From an uncultured beta proteobacterium (GTDB taxonomy: Bacteria > Pseudomonadota > Gammaproteobacteria > Burkholderiales > Burkholderiaceae): a stretch of DNA of 64,000 nucleotides. Below, in pieces: positions 54,387 to 63,010 of the stretch (positions are counted from its first letter, which is position 1; each line of letters begins with the position of its first letter). Location of the stretch: contig CAIPQU010000009.1 in NCBI GenBank assembly GCA_903867305.1, positions 1-64,000 on the forward strand, given 5' to 3'. The notes under the pieces were generated by a model, which saw only the letters and a program-made list of their open reading frames with translations, was not told the DNA's origin and did not search any database. The translations under genes were made by a program, and so were the position numbers.

Positions 54387-55205
54387 CTAAATATGACAGT
54401 TTAGCCAGTTTGCAACTAATGAACCCACTTCCTTTTCTTTTTGTGTATAAAAATGATCGCAGCCTGGAATAATCTCAAGATCAACATTGCCTGAGCAAGC
54501 AGCTTTAAATTCTTCTGCGGGATATCGATGTTGATCTTCCATGTCTCCACGAATGGCCAGGACAGGACAATGTATTTTTGGAGCAAGTTCGATTGTGCTT
54601 GGAACAGAAACTAAGCGATCTAAAAAACTTTCAGCACTGATGATATACCACCAACCAGGCATTGTTATGAGCTCTTGACCTAGTCCTTGAGCCACTAGTT
54701 CTTTTGCTTTTGCCGTGATTTGTTCAGCTTGATCCATTGCAAATAATTTTTCAGAGCCTCGTACGAGATCTTGACCTACCCCACCACGTGGCGCTGACAT
54801 TAAAACGAGAGCAGGGGTCTGCGGATATTTTGCAACATGGGCGACTGCGAGCATACCCCCATTACTATGGCCAATCACAATCGGCTGAGCATAACCACGT
54901 GAAATCAGATATTGTCTAGCGTAGTCATTATCGGCAAAAGATTCAGCGATTGTTTGATAGGCGCCACCAACAGGAGTTCTACTTGCACGAGTTGATAAGA
55001 TATCATGCCCGCGACGATTAAATGCAAAGAAAGCAAAACCCGCTTCAACCATGGGGCGAGCTAAAAATTTTGCGGCCCCGGTATAAAAATTCATGGTGTT
55101 CCCATGAAAATATAAAGCCGCCCCCTTGATAGGGCCAGTTGGTTCGTAGAGCAATCCTTCGAGGGGGATTGTATCTGTTTCGATAGTAATCAGTTCTGTA
55201 CGCAT
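54387..55205 (-). CDS. Alpha/beta-hydrolase (serine aminopeptidase S33-like)
   Basis: A 272-residue alpha/beta hydrolase. The oxyanion-loop segment is LYFHGNTMNFYTG near residue 32, the nucleophile Ser lies in VIGHSNGGMLA, the acid is in AIRGDMEDQHRY and the late His in GCDHFYTQKEK. The triad is complete. AGGAA before the ATG overlaps the GGT stop (6 bp gap). It could be an esterase or lactonase; the neighbouring gamma-glutamyltransferase suggests an amide or ester conjugate as a substrate. Confidence 0.88.
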   Translation of the reverse strand: MRTELITIETDTIPLEGLLYEPTGPIKGAALYFHGNTMNFYTGAAKFLARPMVEAGFAFFAFNRRGHDILSTRASRTPVGGAYQTIAESFADNDYARQYLISRGYAQPIVIGHSNGGMLAVAHVAKYPQTPALVLMSAPRGGVGQDLVRGSEKLFAMDQAEQITAKAKELVAQGLGQELITMPGWWYIISAESFLDRLVSVPSTIELAPKIHCPVLAIRGDMEDQHRYPAEEFKAACSGNVDLEIIPGCDHFYTQKEKEVGSLVANWLNCHI

Positions 55206-55211
55206 ATGTTC

Positions 55212-56846
55212 CTAGAAGCCAGCTGCCAGGCCATCACGCCGACAATCGCTAGCAGCGACATAGCCATCGTTTAAGTCAGCCGATTGGCGCCAAATAAATT
55301 GTCCAGAACCAAAGTCCATATAGGGGTCTTCAATACTTTTGAGTTGATGACCAAGCTCTTTTAATCCAGCAACAGTATCAGCATTCAGATTCGATTCCAC
55401 ATCGAGGGTAAAGTCACGATTTACTTTCCAACGTGGCGCATCACAGGCACTTTGTGGCTGTTGCTGATAATCCAACATACGAATCACTGTTTGAAGGTGA
55501 CCTTGAGGTTGCATATCACCACCCATCACCCCAAAGCTCATTTGTGGGAAGGTTTTACCATCCACTTCTTTTGTCATAAATGCAGGAATGATGGTGTGGA
55601 AGGGGCGTTTTCCTCCTGCGACCACATTATCGGAACGACGGTCGAGTGAGAAACCATAGCCACGATTTTGTAAACTCACACCAAATTCTGGTACCACAAC
55701 ACCTGAACCAAAGCCCATATAGTTACTTTGGATAAAAGATACCATCATGCCACTTTGATCTGCTGTTGTTAGATACACAGTTCCACCCGTTTTGGGCATA
55801 CCAAAATTAAAATGTGTCGCTTTTTTCAGATCGATCAATTTGGCACGAGATTTGAGGTAAGAAGGGTCAAGCATGTCGCTCGGTTTAATCTTCATAGTTT
55901 TCGGATCTGCTACATACTCATAGACATCAGCAAAGGCTAATTTCATGGCCTCGATTTGGATATGCTGACTTAAAACGCTATCGACTGGATAGTCTTTTAA
56001 ATTAAATTGCTCACAAATACCAAGCGCTATCAGCGCCCCAATTCCTTGACCATTGGGAGGAATTTCGTGGATATCATAACCACGATAATTCGTGGAGATG
56101 AGATCAACCCAATCTGGTTGATAATTTTTTAGATCGTTTAACTGCATCGAGCCACCATGTTCGCAAGAGTGCTTCACAATCGCTGCAGCAATTTCTCCTT
56201 GGTAGTAATCTCCCCAACCTTTTTTACAAAGCTGTTCAAAGGTTTTAGCAATTCCTGGGGCTTGAAAACGCTCTCCAATGTGTGGCGCTCTTCCTTTTGG
56301 CATAAACATTTCTTTAAACCCAGGTTGATCAATGAGGTCTGGAATACCAGCCGCCCATTTATGAGCAACAATGGGGGTAACAGCATATCCTTGGTGAGCG
56401 ATTTGGATTGCTGGTGCCAAAAGTTCAGCAAAGCTGAGTTTACCTAGCTTCGCATGTAATGCAGCCCAACCAGCAATCGCCCCTGGAACAGACACGGTAT
56501 CCCATCCACGCATGGGACGGTTCGCAAGACCATTTGTACCAATTCCATACTTCTTTTCGTAATACTCAGGGCTCCAAGCCGCTGGCGCAGTGCCAGAAGC
56601 GTTTAGCCCGTGTAACTTTTCCCCATCCCAAATAATGGCGAACATATCACTTCCTAAGCCATTGGAGACCGGCTCAACAATCATGAGAACCGCAGCTGTA
56701 GCAATAGCAGCATCAACGGCATTACCACCTTGCTGCATAATTTTTAAGCCTGCTTGAGCAGCTAAAGGTTGGGAGGTGGATGCAATATTTCTGGCAAAAA
56801 CAGGAATACGCGTAGTTGAATATGGGTTAGCCCATTGAAATGTCAT
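55212..56846 (-). CDS. Gamma-glutamyltransferase family protein
   Basis: A 544-residue Ntn-hydrolase of the GGT family, which self-cleaves into two chains. The catalytic Thr is in KTGGTVYLTTADQSG (about residue 355), and QQGGNAVDAAIATAAVLMIVEP near residue 38 and MGGDMQPQGHLQ late in the small chain are conserved. There is no signal peptide (MTFQWANPYSTTRIPV), unlike periplasmic GGT, so it is cytosolic. The start is ATG 56846; the frame runs 26 residues further upstream into the Bug 12 gene. Members also act on glutaryl or acyl amides; the substrate is open. Confidence 0.9.
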   Translation of the reverse strand: MTFQWANPYSTTRIPVFARNIASTSQPLAAQAGLKIMQQGGNAVDAAIATAAVLMIVEPVSNGLGSDMFAIIWDGEKLHGLNASGTAPAAWSPEYYEKKYGIGTNGLANRPMRGWDTVSVPGAIAGWAALHAKLGKLSFAELLAPAIQIAHQGYAVTPIVAHKWAAGIPDLIDQPGFKEMFMPKGRAPHIGERFQAPGIAKTFEQLCKKGWGDYYQGEIAAAIVKHSCEHGGSMQLNDLKNYQPDWVDLISTNYRGYDIHEIPPNGQGIGALIALGICEQFNLKDYPVDSVLSQHIQIEAMKLAFADVYEYVADPKTMKIKPSDMLDPSYLKSRAKLIDLKKATHFNFGMPKTGGTVYLTTADQSGMMVSFIQSNYMGFGSGVVVPEFGVSLQNRGYGFSLDRRSDNVVAGGKRPFHTIIPAFMTKEVDGKTFPQMSFGVMGGDMQPQGHLQTVIRMLDYQQQPQSACDAPRWKVNRDFTLDVESNLNADTVAGLKELGHQLKSIEDPYMDFGSGQFIWRQSADLNDGYVAASDCRRDGLAAGF

Positions 56847-56868
56847 ATTAAATCTTTCTGTAAATTCT

Positions 56869-57867
56869 TTAGTCGGCGATGATGTTTTGTTCTTTGATGA
56901 TTTTAGCCCACTGGGCACGATCATTCAGAATCAAGTTTTCGAAGAACTTCGGTGTACCACCTCCTGGGTCAGCTCCAAAATTAGCAAACTCCTGAAGAAC
57001 CTCTTTTGATTGAAGTGCTTTATTGATTTCCGTATTGAGTTTGGTAACTATTTCAGGGGGGAGGTTCTTTGGACCATCGATACCCCAGATAACTTCAGAG
57101 ACAAAATTACTTAATCCATAGGGTTTACCAATTTCCATCAGCGTTGGAACATCTGGGATCAGTGGTGAACGCTTTTTACTAGTCACTGCGAGGATGCTCA
57201 ATTTGCCGTCTCTCACATGCGGTAGCCCTGAAACAATGCTATCAAACAAGACATGAACTTTTCCTGAGATGAGGTCGGGCATAGAAAGACTAGATCCCTT
57301 ATAGGGGATATGTTGCATAAGGACGCCCGTCTGAGCATCGAAATACTCACCAGTCAAGTGCATGATCGTGCCAGTTCCTGCGGAAGAGTAGTTCAATGTA
57401 TTGGGGCGTGCTTTTGAATAATCAATAAATTCTTTTAGGTTGGTGACGGGGATTTGTTTGGTCACTAAGAAAATATTTGGCGCAGATGCGACGTGAATAA
57501 TGGGGGTAAAGTCTTTATCATAATCAAACGGAACTTTTTTATTGAGGGCTGCACCAATCGAGTGAATACTTGAACTTAAAATCAGCAATGTATAGCCATC
57601 GGGCGCTGCTTTAGCCACTACATCGCTACCAATATTTCCGCCAGCGCCAGGACGATTGTCCACAATGACGGATTGTCCCAGTTGTTTCGTGAGTTGGTTC
57701 GCAATGGCTCTAGCAATTATATCCGTAGAGCCACCTGCCGGAAAAGGGGTAATTAAGGTAATCGACTTATTGGGGAATGTTTGAGCGAAGCCTGGTAATA
57801 AGAACAACAGAGAGCTAAGAAGCGCAAACTTTAGTATGTTTGATAGTGTTTTGTATATCGATCTCAT
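56869..57867 (-). CDS. Bug-family TTT substrate-binding protein (Bug 12)
   Basis: A 332-residue receptor, first gene of the GGT/hydrolase/FrhB-like run. Signal residues 1-28 end in GFA before QTFPNKS. Loops: [28 protein letters not shown] and HIPYKGSSLSMPDLISG. Ribosome binding site AAGG precedes the ATG. Its ligand may be the gamma-glutamyl or acylated compound acted on by the next genes (inference). Confidence 0.93.
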   Translation of the reverse strand: MRSIYKTLSNILKFALLSSLLFLLPGFAQTFPNKSITLITPFPAGGSTDIIARAIANQLTKQLGQSVIVDNRPGAGGNIGSDVVAKAAPDGYTLLILSSSIHSIGAALNKKVPFDYDKDFTPIIHVASAPNIFLVTKQIPVTNLKEFIDYSKARPNTLNYSSAGTGTIMHLTGEYFDAQTGVLMQHIPYKGSSLSMPDLISGKVHVLFDSIVSGLPHVRDGKLSILAVTSKKRSPLIPDVPTLMEIGKPYGLSNFVSEVIWGIDGPKNLPPEIVTKLNTEINKALQSKEVLQEFANFGADPGGGTPKFFENLILNDRAQWAKIIKEQNIIAD

Positions 57868-57980
57868 ATCAACCTTGGAGTGAAAACTATATTTTAAATT
57901 CTACTATTGAATGTTTTTTCTCACATGCCTAAATTCGTGCAAAGAATCGTTATACTCAAGTCTATTTCGAGGAGAACAGC

Positions 57981-58958
57981 ATGTTAAGACGTCAATTTAT
58001 GGGAAGTTCAGTTGCTTTGTTACTTTCTCAAACCTTTTATCGGTCTGCTTTTGCTGATAGCGATTCTGTAAAAGTCATCGTGTTTCCGGGCGCCCAAAAT
58101 CTCTCCATGTGGGTGGCATTGGAAAAGGGTTTTTTTCAGGCCAAAGGGCTTGATGTTCAGCTGACTTACACCATGAACTCCATTGAGCTTAGAGATGGTC
58201 TATCAGAAGGTAAGTATGAAATCGCTCATTCGGCCGTTGATAACTCCGTGGCGATTGTGGACTATAAGGAACAAGAGTCTGTGATTTTGATGGGCGGAGA
58301 TTCCAGTTTAAATGAACTATTTGTGCAACCTGAGCTCAACTCATTACAAGATATTCGGGGCAAAATTTTAGTTGTTGATGCACCAAATACGGCTTATGCC
58401 TTACAAGTAAAAAAAGCTCTAGCTCTGGCTGGAGTTTCCGATACTGAGTACAAACTCAATCCCGTTGGAAGAACAGCCTTACGCTTAGAAGCTATGAAGC
58501 AAAATAAAGATAATGCTGCGGCTCCTTTAAATCCACCATTTTCGATTCAAGCTAAACAAGCTGGGTTGAAAAGTCTGGGTAAATTAGTAGATTTTGTAGG
58601 GCCATATCAGGGGCAAGGAATGTTTGCTATGCGCCCTTGGATTGCAAAAAATCAGTTCCTGATTGAACGCTATATCGCTGCATGGATTTTAGCGGTTCGA
58701 TGGTCGCTTGACCCTAAAAATAAAGAAGAAGCTATTAAGATTTTGACGAAGAATATGAAATTAGATCCAGTAATTACTCAAGAGTCATATCAAGCCCTCG
58801 TTACACCTGGATTTGGTTTAGATAAGGATGCTCAGTTTTCGCAAAAGGGATTTGATAATTTATTATCCATACGAACTCAATTTGGCAAAGGGCGACCATT
58901 AGATGAAAAAAAATTGGTTGATCTTTCTTATTATGAACGAGCCCTCAAGTCTTTATAA
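57981..58958 (+). CDS. NMT1/SsuA-like periplasmic substrate-binding protein
   Basis: A 325-residue binding protein of the NMT1/ThiY/SsuA type: MWVALEKGFFQAKGLDVQL near residue 38, then YEIAHSAVDNSVAIVDY. The signal has LRRQFMGSS, which resembles a Tat motif, and ends in AFA before DSDSVKV; Sec or Tat export is not decided. There is no ABC permease or ATPase nearby, so it is an orphan receptor. Strong ribosome binding site GAGGAG. The next gene starts 6 bp later. Confidence 0.88.
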   Translation: MLRRQFMGSSVALLLSQTFYRSAFADSDSVKVIVFPGAQNLSMWVALEKGFFQAKGLDVQLTYTMNSIELRDGLSEGKYEIAHSAVDNSVAIVDYKEQESVILMGGDSSLNELFVQPELNSLQDIRGKILVVDAPNTAYALQVKKALALAGVSDTEYKLNPVGRTALRLEAMKQNKDNAAAPLNPPFSIQAKQAGLKSLGKLVDFVGPYQGQGMFAMRPWIAKNQFLIERYIAAWILAVRWSLDPKNKEEAIKILTKNMKLDPVITQESYQALVTPGFGLDKDAQFSQKGFDNLLSIRTQFGKGRPLDEKKLVDLSYYERALKSL

Positions 58959-58964
58959 ATAAAA

Positions 58965-59798
58965 ATGAATTACTCAGAGGCGTTTTGTAATGCCCAATAC
59001 AACCCCAGAGCAACGGTGGCCAATCATCTAGAGATCATGGATGGTTGGAAAAATAAGTCGATTCTAGCGCGAGAGCATTCTGAGTGTGTCATTGATATTG
59101 CTTATGGGCAAGATATTGGCGAGCGTTTAGATATATTTTTGACGAATAAAAAAAATGCTCCATGTTTCGTGTTTATTCATGGAGGTTATTGGCGAGCGTC
59201 GGATAAGTCTGAATTTTCATTTATAGCTAAAGCCATTGCAGATCTTGGAGCAACTGTCTTTGTCGTGAATTATGGGTTGGCTCCTCGTATAACATTAGAA
59301 ACCATTATTCAGCAAATCCACCGAGCGACTCAGTGGATTTATCAGCATGCTCAGGAATATGGCGCAAATTCTCAAGAGCTTTATTTATCAGGGCATTCAG
59401 CAGGAGGCCATTTAACAGCAATGATGATGGCAAGCACCTGGTTAGATTATCCAAACTTATCTATTACAGGCGCCTTATCTATCAGTGGTTTATACGATCT
59501 CGAACCTTTAGTACATGCTAGTTTTTTAAATTCAGTATTACAAATTGATGTTCAGCGAGCAAAAGCAATGAGCCCGATTTACCAAAATCCCAAAGATTCG
59601 ATTCCTTTGTGGACTTGCGTTGGGGGTGAAGAGTCGAGTGAGTTCCATCGACAAAACCAACTGATTGCCCACTCTTGGAAGAAATGCTTTCGAGGAGATA
59701 TTGCCATGCCTACATATAATCATTTCAGCATCATGGATGCCATGGCAGATTCTTCGACCCCCCTGTTTCAGGGTGTCAAAAACATGTTAAATCTCTAG
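58965..59798 (+). CDS. Alpha/beta-hydrolase, arylformamidase/carboxylesterase-like
   Basis: A 277-residue hydrolase of the hormone-sensitive-lipase/kynurenine formamidase group. HGGYW (residues 72-76) is the oxyanion motif and S145 in GHSAGGH the nucleophile; the late His is in YNHFSIMD. The triad is complete. The pairing with an orphan NMT1-like receptor suggests hydrolysis of an amide or ester that the receptor detects. Its stop abuts the convergent Bug 13 stop (TAG and CTA adjacent). Confidence 0.9.
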   Translation: MNYSEAFCNAQYNPRATVANHLEIMDGWKNKSILAREHSECVIDIAYGQDIGERLDIFLTNKKNAPCFVFIHGGYWRASDKSEFSFIAKAIADLGATVFVVNYGLAPRITLETIIQQIHRATQWIYQHAQEYGANSQELYLSGHSAGGHLTAMMMASTWLDYPNLSITGALSISGLYDLEPLVHASFLNSVLQIDVQRAKAMSPIYQNPKDSIPLWTCVGGEESSEFHRQNQLIAHSWKKCFRGDIAMPTYNHFSIMDAMADSSTPLFQGVKNMLNL

Positions 59799-60782
59799 CT
59801 ATTCTTTTTCGATACCTGCGCGTTTCATGATTTCTCCAATGATAGGGGATTCAGCACGCGATTTCTCAAACACTACTTCAGGCTTACTATAAAGAGGAGA
59901 AACGCCAAGTTTTTCAAAGGCATCTTTGATTTCTTGGGTTACCATGATTTTACTTAACTCGAAATTGATACGTTCTACGATAGCATTGGGTAATCCTTTT
60001 GGCCCCACAATTGACCACCAAACACTAGTCTCAAATCCTGGATAACCTTGTTCTGCCATCGTAGGCACATCCGGTAAAGTACTCGACCGTTGTAATGAAG
60101 TTACCGCCAGCGCTCTTAATTTATTGCTCTTTACAAAAGGCACTGCTGGCGCCATGTCCGAAAATACCATTTGAATTTGTCCCGCGACGGCATCTGCAAC
60201 GGCAACCCCTGTTCCCTTGTAGGGGATATGAACAATATCGACGCCTGAGGCAGCTTTATACATTTCACCACTGATATGCGATTGAATACCTTTACCCCCA
60301 GAGCCAAAATTATATTTGCCAGGGTTGGCTTTTAGAAGGGCGGTTAATTCTGCCAGTGTTTTTGCTGGGACATTTGGATTGACTACCAACACTTGACCTG
60401 CAATGGCCACCATCGATATTGGCGTGAAATCTTTATACCAATCAAATGGCATTTGCTTATATAAGAATGGATTATTGACGACAGTACTACTATTGGAAAG
60501 CAAAATAGTATAACCATCAGCAGAAGCTTTTGCCGCCATTTCATGTCCGATGTTTCCAGAGGCCCCTGGGCGATTCTCCAGGATGACCGGTTGTCCCAAA
60601 CCTTCTGACAGTTTTTGTGCAATTAGGCGGCCCAAGACATCACTCGTGCCACCTGGAGGAAATGGCGCAATAAATTTAATGGGACGAGAAGGATAGTTTT
60701 GAGCTAGGGCCTGATGAACAAATAAGTTGGCTAGGCAGACGAGCGCAATCAGACCATAAATCATTTTTTTCATCCCGCACAT
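59799..60782 (-). CDS. Bug-family TTT substrate-binding protein (Bug 13)
   Basis: A 327-residue receptor. Signal residues 1-27 end in ALA before QNYPSRP. Loops: APFPPGGTSDVLGR, ENRPGASGNIG and HIPYKGTGVAVADAVAG. The start is ATG 60782 after GGAG; ATG 60773 is an alternative. It is a single-gene unit: convergent with the hydrolase before it and divergent from the FrsA-like gene at 60937. Confidence 0.93.
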   Translation of the reverse strand: MCGMKKMIYGLIALVCLANLFVHQALAQNYPSRPIKFIAPFPPGGTSDVLGRLIAQKLSEGLGQPVILENRPGASGNIGHEMAAKASADGYTILLSNSSTVVNNPFLYKQMPFDWYKDFTPISMVAIAGQVLVVNPNVPAKTLAELTALLKANPGKYNFGSGGKGIQSHISGEMYKAASGVDIVHIPYKGTGVAVADAVAGQIQMVFSDMAPAVPFVKSNKLRALAVTSLQRSSTLPDVPTMAEQGYPGFETSVWWSIVGPKGLPNAIVERINFELSKIMVTQEIKDAFEKLGVSPLYSKPEVVFEKSRAESPIIGEIMKRAGIEKE

Positions 60783-60936
60783 TAGCGATCTCCAAAGTTT
60801 GTTAGATCTATTTTTGATGCTAAAGAGCTTTAGGCATATTGGTGTTTGTGCTAATGTATGATGTCAATAGAGATAATCGCATTTAAAATAAATGAATATA
60901 AAAATGGATCAATACTGAATCCATGAGGAGATAGAT

Positions 60937-62151
60937 ATGTTGAAAAAAATTCTGTTTGTCATTGGCGTCATTGCTATTTCTGGGCAATTTATGGCTCAAG
61001 CGCAAATTAAAGATCGCAATATTGAAGAAATTAAAGAGGAGTCTATCTACCGAGCTGAAAATGGTGGAGCCTACCCACTCATTGGGCTTGACGTTGCTGA
61101 CGTAAAAGAAGCCTTGGGACTCATTAAAACGCGCAACCCAGACGAATGGGCGCAAGCTTGGGGTACTGTCGCAGATAAATATATGCAACAAGCACAAAAA
61201 GCTTCCTCACCAGAGCAAGCGAGTGTTTTATATAAAAAAGCTTGGCGCTTATATTTCTTTGGGCAATGGCCTGCACCGACTTCAAAAGGAAAAATGGAGT
61301 CCTATAACAAGGCGCTGGATGCTTATTTAAAATATAGTAAGAATATGGACCCACCTTTGCAGGTCATTAAGATTCCTTTTGAAGGCAAAGAGATTGTTGC
61401 TTATTTACGTTTGCCAAAAGATGCGAGTGCATCAAAGCCTGTGCCTCTAATATACGCAGTGAGTGGCTTGGATAGTCGTAAAGAAACTGTTGCTGATAGC
61501 TATGCGCAGATTTTAAAACACGGCATTGGTATTTTTGTGATCGATAGCCCAGGAACTGGTCAGGCACCGATTAAAGTAAGTCCTACTGCAGAAAGAATGT
61601 TATCTGCTGGACTCGATTACTTAGTCAAAAGACCCGATGTTGATAGTAAAAGAATTATTTTTTCAGGAGTGAGCTTTGGTGCTTACTGGGCAACCAAGAT
61701 GGCCATTATCGAAAAAGATCGTCTCTTAGGCTCGGTCGCACAATCTCCTCCAGCCCATGATAGTTTTCAGGCGAAGTTTGTGGAGAAGAAATTAAGCACC
61801 CCGGAGTATTTGTTTGATTACTTACCAGCAACGATCAACGTTTATGAAGGCGTTAGTAATGTTGATCAGTTGTTAGCCTATGTTCCTAAAATGTCTTTAA
61901 AAGATCAAAACTTATTGAAACGACCAACTGCTCCAATGCTGATATTAGCGGGTGTTAACGATACTCAAGTTTTATTATCGGATATTAAGATGTTGATGGA
62001 AGCGGGGGATGTTCCGAAAGACTTTTGGATTAATCCTAACGGCGGACATTTGGGCAGAGAAGTAAAAGGCTGGACCGACGCTAATATTTTTACCAAAGTC
62101 ATTATTCCTTGGGAAATACGACTTTTAGAAGAGTCAGGCTGGAAAAAATAA
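60937..62151 (+). CDS. Exported FrsA/DUF1100-like alpha/beta-hydrolase
   Basis: A 404-residue protein with a signal peptide (residues 1-22, AQA before QIKDRNI), then an all-helical N-terminal part (TPR-like, about 60-120) and an alpha/beta-hydrolase domain with nucleophile Ser in FSGVSFGAYWATKMA and late His in NGGHLGREV. Of the same group as the esterase FrsA and 2,6-dihydroxypseudooxynicotine hydrolase, which cleaves C-C bonds. Periplasmic location implies extracytoplasmic substrate processing. Good ribosome binding site GGAGA. Confidence 0.87.
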   Translation: MLKKILFVIGVIAISGQFMAQAQIKDRNIEEIKEESIYRAENGGAYPLIGLDVADVKEALGLIKTRNPDEWAQAWGTVADKYMQQAQKASSPEQASVLYKKAWRLYFFGQWPAPTSKGKMESYNKALDAYLKYSKNMDPPLQVIKIPFEGKEIVAYLRLPKDASASKPVPLIYAVSGLDSRKETVADSYAQILKHGIGIFVIDSPGTGQAPIKVSPTAERMLSAGLDYLVKRPDVDSKRIIFSGVSFGAYWATKMAIIEKDRLLGSVAQSPPAHDSFQAKFVEKKLSTPEYLFDYLPATINVYEGVSNVDQLLAYVPKMSLKDQNLLKRPTAPMLILAGVNDTQVLLSDIKMLMEAGDVPKDFWINPNGGHLGREVKGWTDANIFTKVIIPWEIRLLEESGWKK

Positions 62152-62153
62152 GT

Positions 62154-63005
62154 TTATGAAAGACCGGCTAGTTTGAGAGTTCTTTGTGCAAGAAGAACCA
62201 CTGGTCGGTCGATCATCTTCCCATCGAGTTTTACAGCGGCGCCTTTAGACTCAAGGTCGGCAGCAACTACGCGTTGAGCATATTCCAATTCAGCAGGTGT
62301 GGGTTTGAAGCAATCGATAATACCGTCAACTTGTTTTGGGTGGATACATAGTTTTGCACCAAAACCTAATCGTTTGGAGCGTTGAGTATCGGTTTGTAAA
62401 AGGGCTTGATTGGAAATATCCGTTGTAACACCATCGATGGGTGGAGCGATTCCAGCTAATCGAGTAGCCAGCGTGATCGCAAATCGAACGGGTAATAGTT
62501 CCGTTTCTACTGCATCACAAGTAATTCCGAGATCAGCTTGCGTATCAATATTGCCAAGAGCTAGCCTTAGCGTTAGTGGATGAGAGGCAATTTCTTTTAC
62601 CTTGTCGATACCAATAGCGGATTCGATGATCGGTACGATCCATTTTACGTTTGGGGCAGCAGCACAAAGAGCATTTAATTGCGAAAGGGATTCTGCCTTT
62701 GGCAGAACAATATGAAGAGGGACCTGAAGTGAATTCAGAAAAGCCATATCGTCTTCGGTGAATTGCGTATCCATTGGGTTGATACGAATCAGGATACGCC
62801 CAATATTCTCTAAAGAGCAATCTTTAAACAAGGCCTTGATATGTTCTCTTGCCGTTGATTTTTGATCAAGTGGAACAGCATCTTCTAGGTCGATGATGAC
62901 TGCTTTTGATGAACTATTCAGAGCTTTTGTAAAAAATTCTGGTCGGTGACCAGGAGCAAATAAAAAAGTTTGTGCTAATGCTAGATGAGTTGTTAATTTT
63001 TCCAT
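62154..63005 (-). CDS. CitE-like CoA-ester lyase (HpcH/HpaI family)
   Basis: A 283-residue TIM-barrel lyase. Motifs: LFAPGHRPEFFTKAL near residue 15, AVIIDLEDAVP near residue 34, RINPMDT, VPIIESAIGI and LGFGAKLCIHPKQV. It resembles malyl-, citramalyl- and citryl-CoA lyases, splitting a CoA ester to acyl-CoA and a 2-oxo acid or acetyl-CoA. It follows a CaiB-type CoA transferase gene by 5 bp on the same strand, forming a typical activate-then-cleave pair as in itaconate or citramalate degradation. The true acid is not readable. Confidence 0.9.
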   Translation of the reverse strand: MEKLTTHLALAQTFLFAPGHRPEFFTKALNSSSKAVIIDLEDAVPLDQKSTAREHIKALFKDCSLENIGRILIRINPMDTQFTEDDMAFLNSLQVPLHIVLPKAESLSQLNALCAAAPNVKWIVPIIESAIGIDKVKEIASHPLTLRLALGNIDTQADLGITCDAVETELLPVRFAITLATRLAGIAPPIDGVTTDISNQALLQTDTQRSKRLGFGAKLCIHPKQVDGIIDCFKPTPAELEYAQRVVAADLESKGAAVKLDGKMIDRPVVLLAQRTLKLAGLS

Positions 63006-63010
63006 TATTG

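Noticed and set aside
55212..56924. Longer GGT start at 56924
   Set aside because: The extra 26 residues overlap the Bug 12 gene, and the family N-terminus begins near ATG 56846.
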